The notes below the pieces were generated by a model. The model saw only the letters and a program-made list of their open reading frames with translations. It made no database searches and was not told where the DNA came from. The translations under genes and the position numbers were made by a program. Shown piece after piece: positions 59,171 to 64,000 of a stretch of DNA of 64,000 bases (positions are counted from its first letter, which is position 1; each line of letters opens with the position of its first letter). Source of the stretch: Paragorgia papillata (lineage: Eukaryota; Cnidaria; Anthozoa; Scleralcyonacea; Coralliidae); contig JAWNZC010000322.1 in NCBI GenBank assembly GCA_035771165.1, positions 6,558,501 through 6,622,500 of the forward strand. Reading direction: 5' to 3'.

Positions 59171-59231
59171 GGTCGACCGAGGTTGTTTTCGATATTTATA
59201 CGCCTGTGAACTAGTCAAATACTAAGAGATT

Positions 59232-59576
59232 ATTAACCGAGAACGAGGTCTGTACGGGAAAATATCAGACCGAGGTCTTGACAGTACGGACCGAGCCACA
59301 GGCGAGGTTCGTACAAAAAAGACCGAGGTCTGATATTTTCCCGTACAGACCGAGTAAATGAGGTTAATAAAGCGTTTATTGTATGGCTATTTCAAGTTTT
59401 TCGATAATTATTGTATCAAACTTAGTGTGAAAACCTTAGAAATTCACGCGAGCAAAATCAACATCCGGGACAGCGGTCCGGATACGGAAAAAGACGGACC
59501 GTGGTCCGGATACGCATTTTTACGGACCGTGCGTTGACCAATCAGAACTCAGGATATTACAAAGCCATATAATAAA
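59232..59576 (+). mobile_element. Nested inverted-repeat MITE (copy B)
   Basis: Duplicate of 21057-21401, nearly identical, with one A-to-G change weakening the left TTTATTGTATGGCT end. Confidence 0.6.
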
Positions 59577-60284
59577 TTTAATTACTCACGCCTGAGTCCC
59601 CTCTGGAGCGACACACATAGATAGATGTAGATAGATAACTTTATTTAAACACGCTTACAACGTCAACAAAAGCTGATTTCCACGATGGGCGTGTACCACT
59701 GACCCACATATAACAGCTACACAGCCAACCACTCACATGTAACGGCTATACAACGGTCATATATAGGTCAGTGGACTTAGTAATCCCGGCCTCAGCTTTA
59801 ATTCCTGGTTTGCCGTGGGAAGTCAAGAGATTTTAATTGCCCGACAGAAATTCTGGTTTGCCCCGGGAAGTTGGGCAGGTGATTTTGCATGGGAGCCCTG
59901 TTAAATGGTAGTGATCGAGGGGCAAATCACTTTAAGAATCTCGTACACGTTGCCAAAAAATCCTTAAAAATCCATAAAATCTTTGGAAAATTAATAATTA
60001 CTTTAAAAAAGATCCCCCCCAAATTTTCCAATAGGCAAAAAATCCAATGAGAAAATTCAAGGATTTTTAAAAATCGAAAAATCTCGTAGTGCAGATATAT
60101 CGGTATCACACGATGTATAGTAACTGTAACAGTAACAAATTGTAAAATTTCGGTTAGGTTTTATGAGGTGGTGTATCTCTAGATGTGCGCACTACTTATA
60201 CTATCCCACAAGCATGCAGATGTCACCGGCAATTGCTTGGGTATATATATATAAGTGGTGTTCACACATCTAGATTGTTCCAAG

Positions 60285-60330
60285 TTACACTGATGAGCTC
60301 AGTGTAGTACACCGAAACACGTGTCTGTAG
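60285..60330 (+). ncRNA. Hammerhead ribozyme 1 (copy B)
   Basis: Identical in core and stems to 22110-22155, including the CTCA bulge in stem II. It lies upstream of the sense Penelope fragment of copy B. Confidence 0.75.
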
Positions 60331-60415
60331 ATTGAGCTATTTACGCTCCTTCAGTTCTGTGTTGTTGAACGTGGGTGTCCGTTAGCGCTAATGCTATATA
60401 TATATATAGTTCAAT

Positions 60416-60458
60416 CTACAGACACGGTGTTTCGCTGTACAACAGCTCATCAGTGTAG
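60416..60458 (-). ncRNA. Hammerhead ribozyme 2 (copy B)
   Basis: Identical to 22241-22283 with all core residues preserved: CTGATGA, GAAA, GTC and stem I CTACA/TGTAG. Confidence 0.85.
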
Positions 60459-60574
60459 CTTGGAACAATCTGAATGAATTTCATCAATTATATATATATA
60501 TATTCAAACAAACAAAGTGTTGTTCGCGAAATGTCGAAAAGTGCTCAATACCGTAAAGATAGAGCGAATATACT

Positions 60575-60722
60575 ATAAGTGGGCTTACCTCAAATGTTGA
60601 TGGTCGCTATATACTGTCAGTTTCACGCTGGGCGATCACGCTGGGCGATCTCGCTGGCCTGAAGATCGCCCAGCGTGAAACTGACAGTAGCGACCATCAA
60701 CATTTGAGGTAAGCCCACTTAT
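60575..60722. repeat. Near-perfect 148-bp hairpin (copy B)
   Basis: Same hairpin as 22402-22549 at offset 38173, with the same bulge and loop. Confidence 0.85.
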
Positions 60723-60744
60723 TGTATATATATATATTATATAA

Positions 60745-61779
60745 TGGGCTTATCCATTATACATAAACAAGCAATCAAACCACCCACCAAGCATTTTAAG
60801 ACAGCTACCTACATCAATCAACAAGCGCATTTCCCTCCTCTCGTCTGACGAGCAGACATTCCATGAAACCGCACCAATTTACCAAGATGCATTAAGGCGC
60901 AGCAATTTCAACCATGAGCTAAACTACACACAAGAAACACCACAGCAAACACGCAGAAATAGACACCGCAATATCATCTGGTTTAACCCTCCATTTAACA
61001 AAAATGTCAAAACAAACATAGGACGCAATTTTCTTAGCCTTATTGACAAGCACTTTCCACCAGGACACAAGCTTCACAAACTTTTTAACAGAAACACAGT
61101 CAAAATTAGCTATAGTTGCATGAACAACGTCAAGTCCATTATCACGAAACATAATTCACGCACAATCAGGAAAAGCAAGCCACGAAGCATAGTTACAAGC
61201 AGTTGCAATTGCAGGATTAAGGACAATTGCCCCCTACGTAGGCAATGCATGACAAACAACATAGTATACAAGGCATCTATTTCCATAAGCAACACGAACA
61301 TCACTAAGCAATACATTGGCATGACAGCAAGTACATTTAAAGAGCGATATCGTAACCATACTAAATCTTTCCAGAATAAAAAGTATTCAAATGAGACGGA
61401 ACTTTCGAAATACATTTGGAATCTAAAAGAAAAAAAACAAAGTTTCGACATAACCTGGTCTATACTAAAACACTCAATTTCCTACACGGGAGGATCAAAA
61501 AGATGCAATTTATGTTTGGATGAAAAACTTTTCATCATGAAGGCAGACAAACAACTCTTACTAAACAAAAGATCAGAAATAGTTTCGACGTGTCGGCACA
61601 AAAATAGATTTCGGATCAACAACCTAAACAATCAAAGGAATGCGCGCAACGTTTCGACGCCCACACCCACGCTCCAAATGAATCCGCCGGACGTTTCGAC
61701 GCCCACACCCACGCCCCAACTAACGCATTTAAGCAGCCCACTAACCGATATTTTTCAGTCGCCTGATGATCCCGTTTAG
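60745..61779 (+). pseudogene. Penelope-like element fragment, RT end and GIY-YIG (copy B)
   Basis: Duplicate of 22572-23606 with the same open length and the same motifs (YINKQSNHPPS, CNCRIKDNCPL, YIGMTASTF). Differences are single substitutions, for example in the RRN segment near 60955. Confidence 0.85.
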
Positions 61780-61893
61780 GGTGAAACCTCTGGTAGCGAA
61801 GACTTTAAGGTAAAACTATACTTTATACTTTGTATTTTGCTCTATCTATATATGGTATTGAGCACTCTCTAACATTTCGTGAACCATAACTCA

Positions 61894-61926
<33 letters not shown>

Positions 61927-63081
61927 CATTAGCGCTAACGGACACCCACGTTATATATATATATATTGATAATATAGCTACTAATGGTATATGAGCTATC
62001 TTGTAATCTGATTGGCTGCATTACTAACTGTATATCAGCTCATATACAGCGAGTAGTGAAAAACAAAATGGCGGCGTAGTTTTCTTAAACTATTGCAGAT
62101 GAAACTGTCTGGTTTTTTCAATGTATAACTCAGAAAAACTTGAGCTAAGAAAGGGAAACTATCAATTAACACAAAATACACAACCCAAATGCACAATTTA
62201 CAAAGTTAAGATGGTAAATCCACTTTAAAAACCGTCTTAAGAGTTTACAAAACCCAATTTGAATTGTCAGGTTGACAATAATGTTTTGTCAGACAAATTA
62301 AAATCCACAATAATTGAACTAACAACACATATTTATGAGTACAACCATTATTATTACTCAGCAAAGTGGGTTTTTGAAATAATTAATCATTATGGATTAA
62401 AACTGTGTTATTCTTTCAGGTTAGAAATATTGAAAAACAACGCGTAATTTTCCGCGCTATTAATTATATTTTTAGCTTCTTCGCCATTTAAAAAGCCAAA
62501 GATTCACAACCACGACAGATTAAGAAATAAATCACCCACCTTTTGACTTTTTAAAGCTGTTTTTATTCTTCATTCAATCTTTTCAACGTATTTTTTGGCT
62601 CTGAGAAAAAATTCTGAAGCTGTTTTCAACTCAGCAAGAAACTTGAAAACATCAATAAAACATACATCTTCAGCGATTCTTTATAGAGCTGGCGACTTCA
62701 TAAAACGAAATGTTTGTAGATTTCCATGACCATGTGTTTGACAGTCTTGTTTATTTTATTGCCAAGTGTTCGTGCCGTACGCTATAGAAAGCTACAACAG
62801 TGATTGTCTAGGAATATTATTATTATTGTAGTTCAGAACTACAATAAGACTCTTACATATAATAATTTTGGCATGCATATAATAAATAGTAATCATATGA
62901 TTTTGTTCGTACAATTAAGGATTTACACTACTCGTGATATTTGAAAATTATGCCAAATTGCACTCGCCTAACGGCTCGTGCAATTTTGGCAATATATATA
63001 TATATATATATATTTATTGATATTCACTTAAAACTGAACATACATTGCCCGTAGGCAATCTTCAGGCAAAAGTGGAATCCG

Positions 63082-63618
63082 TTAGTTCATTGAACTGTTT
63101 GCTGACGCATGCGCATAGTCTTGCGAAAGCTGGCGTGACTTTTTTTTCTTCTTCGCGCGGTGGATATTTCCCGCCAAAAATCTTCTCTGGTGGCGGCACT
63201 TGGAAAAAACTTCACATCTTTTGTTTAGCAGATTCTTCTTGTCGGCTTTAATGATGTACAACTTCTCGTAGTTGCAAAGATTACATCGCTTTCCCCCGGT
63301 TGCGTACGATGCAGCACGTCTTAAGATTGACCAGCTAATGTTATAAGGCCGTCCGCTTTGCTTCAAACCCCACACATATTTCGACAATTCCGTTTCGTTC
63401 GAGTACGTCGTGTTTTTAAGGGACTTCTGATGGTTTCTAAAGCGTTCATTGAAACTATTGGCGGTCATGCCGATATATCTCTTTGTTTCACCATTATCTC
63501 TTGCAACCACCTTCGCTTGGTATACGACGCTGCTGATCAAGCAATTACCTCGTAGTGGACATTCGTCTTTCTTTCTGCAGTTGCATTTGTTTTCTGGTGG
63601 AGTCGCTGGTTTATCTGT
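63082..63618 (-). pseudogene. Penelope-like GIY-YIG endonuclease fragment, antisense (copy B)
   Basis: Duplicate of 24954-25490 with the same motifs. In this copy the frame runs on upstream through the AT repeat to an ATG at 63727-63729, which is chance opening over microsatellite sequence. It ends less than 160 bp before oxygenase exon 2. Confidence 0.82.
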
Positions 63619-63770
63619 CTTATATATATATATATATATTATATATATAAAATACAGTAGATTAAAGAGATTAGTGCAATGTTTGCGAAAGAGCAATGCT
63701 TTCAGTGTTTTTGTGTTTTTGTTTGTCACTTACAGGCAGTTATTTTTGTTTATTGTTTATTGTTTTTTAG

Positions 63771-64000
63771 GTTTAAAGAAAGACTTTTTTGAAGCAGACT
63801 TCATTCCCTATCCAATGGCCTCACTTGGGATGTACCATTATCTCCCCAGCACTGGTGTTGTTGGTCCTGATGAAATAAGTTGTGGTGAACACACGGATTG
63901 GGGAGTACTTACAATCCTAATGCAAGACAACGTTGGGGGACTGGAGATAAGAGATGAAAATGACCAGTGGATCCAAGCAGCTCCAATTCCTGGAACATTT
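63771..64000 (+). CDS. 2OG-Fe(II) oxygenase, exon 2 (partial at window end, copy B)
   Basis: The same exon as 25645-26144, cut by the window after about 76 codons (just past APIPGTF). The HTD iron-binding motif is present, while the distal His and RxS lie beyond the edge. No stop or frameshift is seen. With exon 1 at 46366-46864 this is the better candidate for a working gene. Confidence 0.85.

Larger units (their letters stand above)
46865..63770 (+). other. 16.9-kb oxygenase intron (copy B)
   Basis: It begins GTAAGT and ends TTTTTTAG, joining phase-1 exons with the reading frame kept. Its contents in order are: a short unique region, a 3.45-kb TIR element, gypsy pol relic, MITE, antisense gypsy gag, MULE-like element, SINE, inverted-repeat MITE, hammerhead ribozymes and two Penelope fragments. 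The boundaries are inferred from splice consensus and protein continuity, not from a transcript. Confidence 0.75.
38656..64000 (+). repeat. Copy B of the 38-kb-unit direct duplication
   Basis: This is the second copy of bases 1-25874 and is truncated by the window end inside oxygenase exon 2. Copy B-only blocks are the 45980-46163 substitution block, the 46212-46362 leader of the oxygenase, 47692-51651 (a segment holding a TIR element) and 52777-53104 (reverse transcriptase sequence missing from A). Copy B has the intact oxygenase exon 1, while copy A keeps the longer gag reading frame, so decay is distributed over both copies. Confidence 0.95.

Overview
The window is a transposon-rich, AT-rich, intron-containing animal genome segment, with no prokaryotic organisation. 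The mix of elements fits a cnidarian, most likely an anthozoan (coral or sea anemone), but I infer this from repeat style and not from a diagnostic gene. The mix comprises Penelope-like elements with GIY-YIG endonuclease and hammerhead ribozymes, hAT transposase, Ty3/gypsy fragments, a Crypton-type tyrosine recombinase, tRNA-derived SINE pieces, and many MITEs with intact target-site duplications.

The dominant feature is a very large near-identical direct duplication. Bases 1 to about 25874 (copy A) reappear as 38656 to 64000 (copy B) in the same order and orientation, with an offset that drifts from 38655 to 38126. Both ends of the visible duplication are cut by the window, so the unit is at least 38 kb. 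Copies differ by scattered substitutions, microsatellite length, and a few large events. Copy A alone has a 512-bp TA-flanked MITE (7270-7781), a 3.18-kb long-inverted-repeat element (8533-11715) and an 798-bp segment (13121-13918). Copy B alone has a 3.96-kb segment (about 47692-51651) holding a 3.45-kb terminal-inverted-repeat element, and 328 bp of reverse transcriptase that copy A has lost. The pair is either a recent tandem duplication or two haplotypes assembled end to end.

The only recognisable host-type gene is a 2-oxoglutarate/Fe(II) dioxygenase of the isopenicillin-N-synthase-like superfamily, built from two coding exons. In copy B, exon 1 (46366-46864) is intact and exon 2 begins at 63771 and runs off the window. 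In copy A, exon 1 is broken by the long-inverted-repeat element inside codon 8, by frameshifts and by loss of the 5' leader, while exon 2 (25645-26144) is intact. Exon 1 of B plus exon 2 of A has 999 coding bases, i.e. 332 residues. The intron (13.4 kb in A, 16.9 kb in B) is filled with transposons: a plus-strand Ty3/gypsy pol relic, a minus-strand gypsy gag-protease relic, a MULE-like element with 9-bp target duplication, a tRNA-like SINE, and two Penelope fragments, the first accompanied by an inverted pair of hammerhead ribozymes.

Upstream of the oxygenase each copy carries a decayed hAT transposase gene, hAT-type MITEs with 8-bp target duplications, a Harbinger-like foldback MITE and a LINE tail. 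The 12.8 kb between the copies (about 25875-38655) holds a minus-strand Crypton-type tyrosine recombinase gene with two homopolymer frameshifts, a cluster of tRNA-like SINE pieces, several palindromes, a MITE with 11-bp target duplication and one unrecognised 179-residue ORF.
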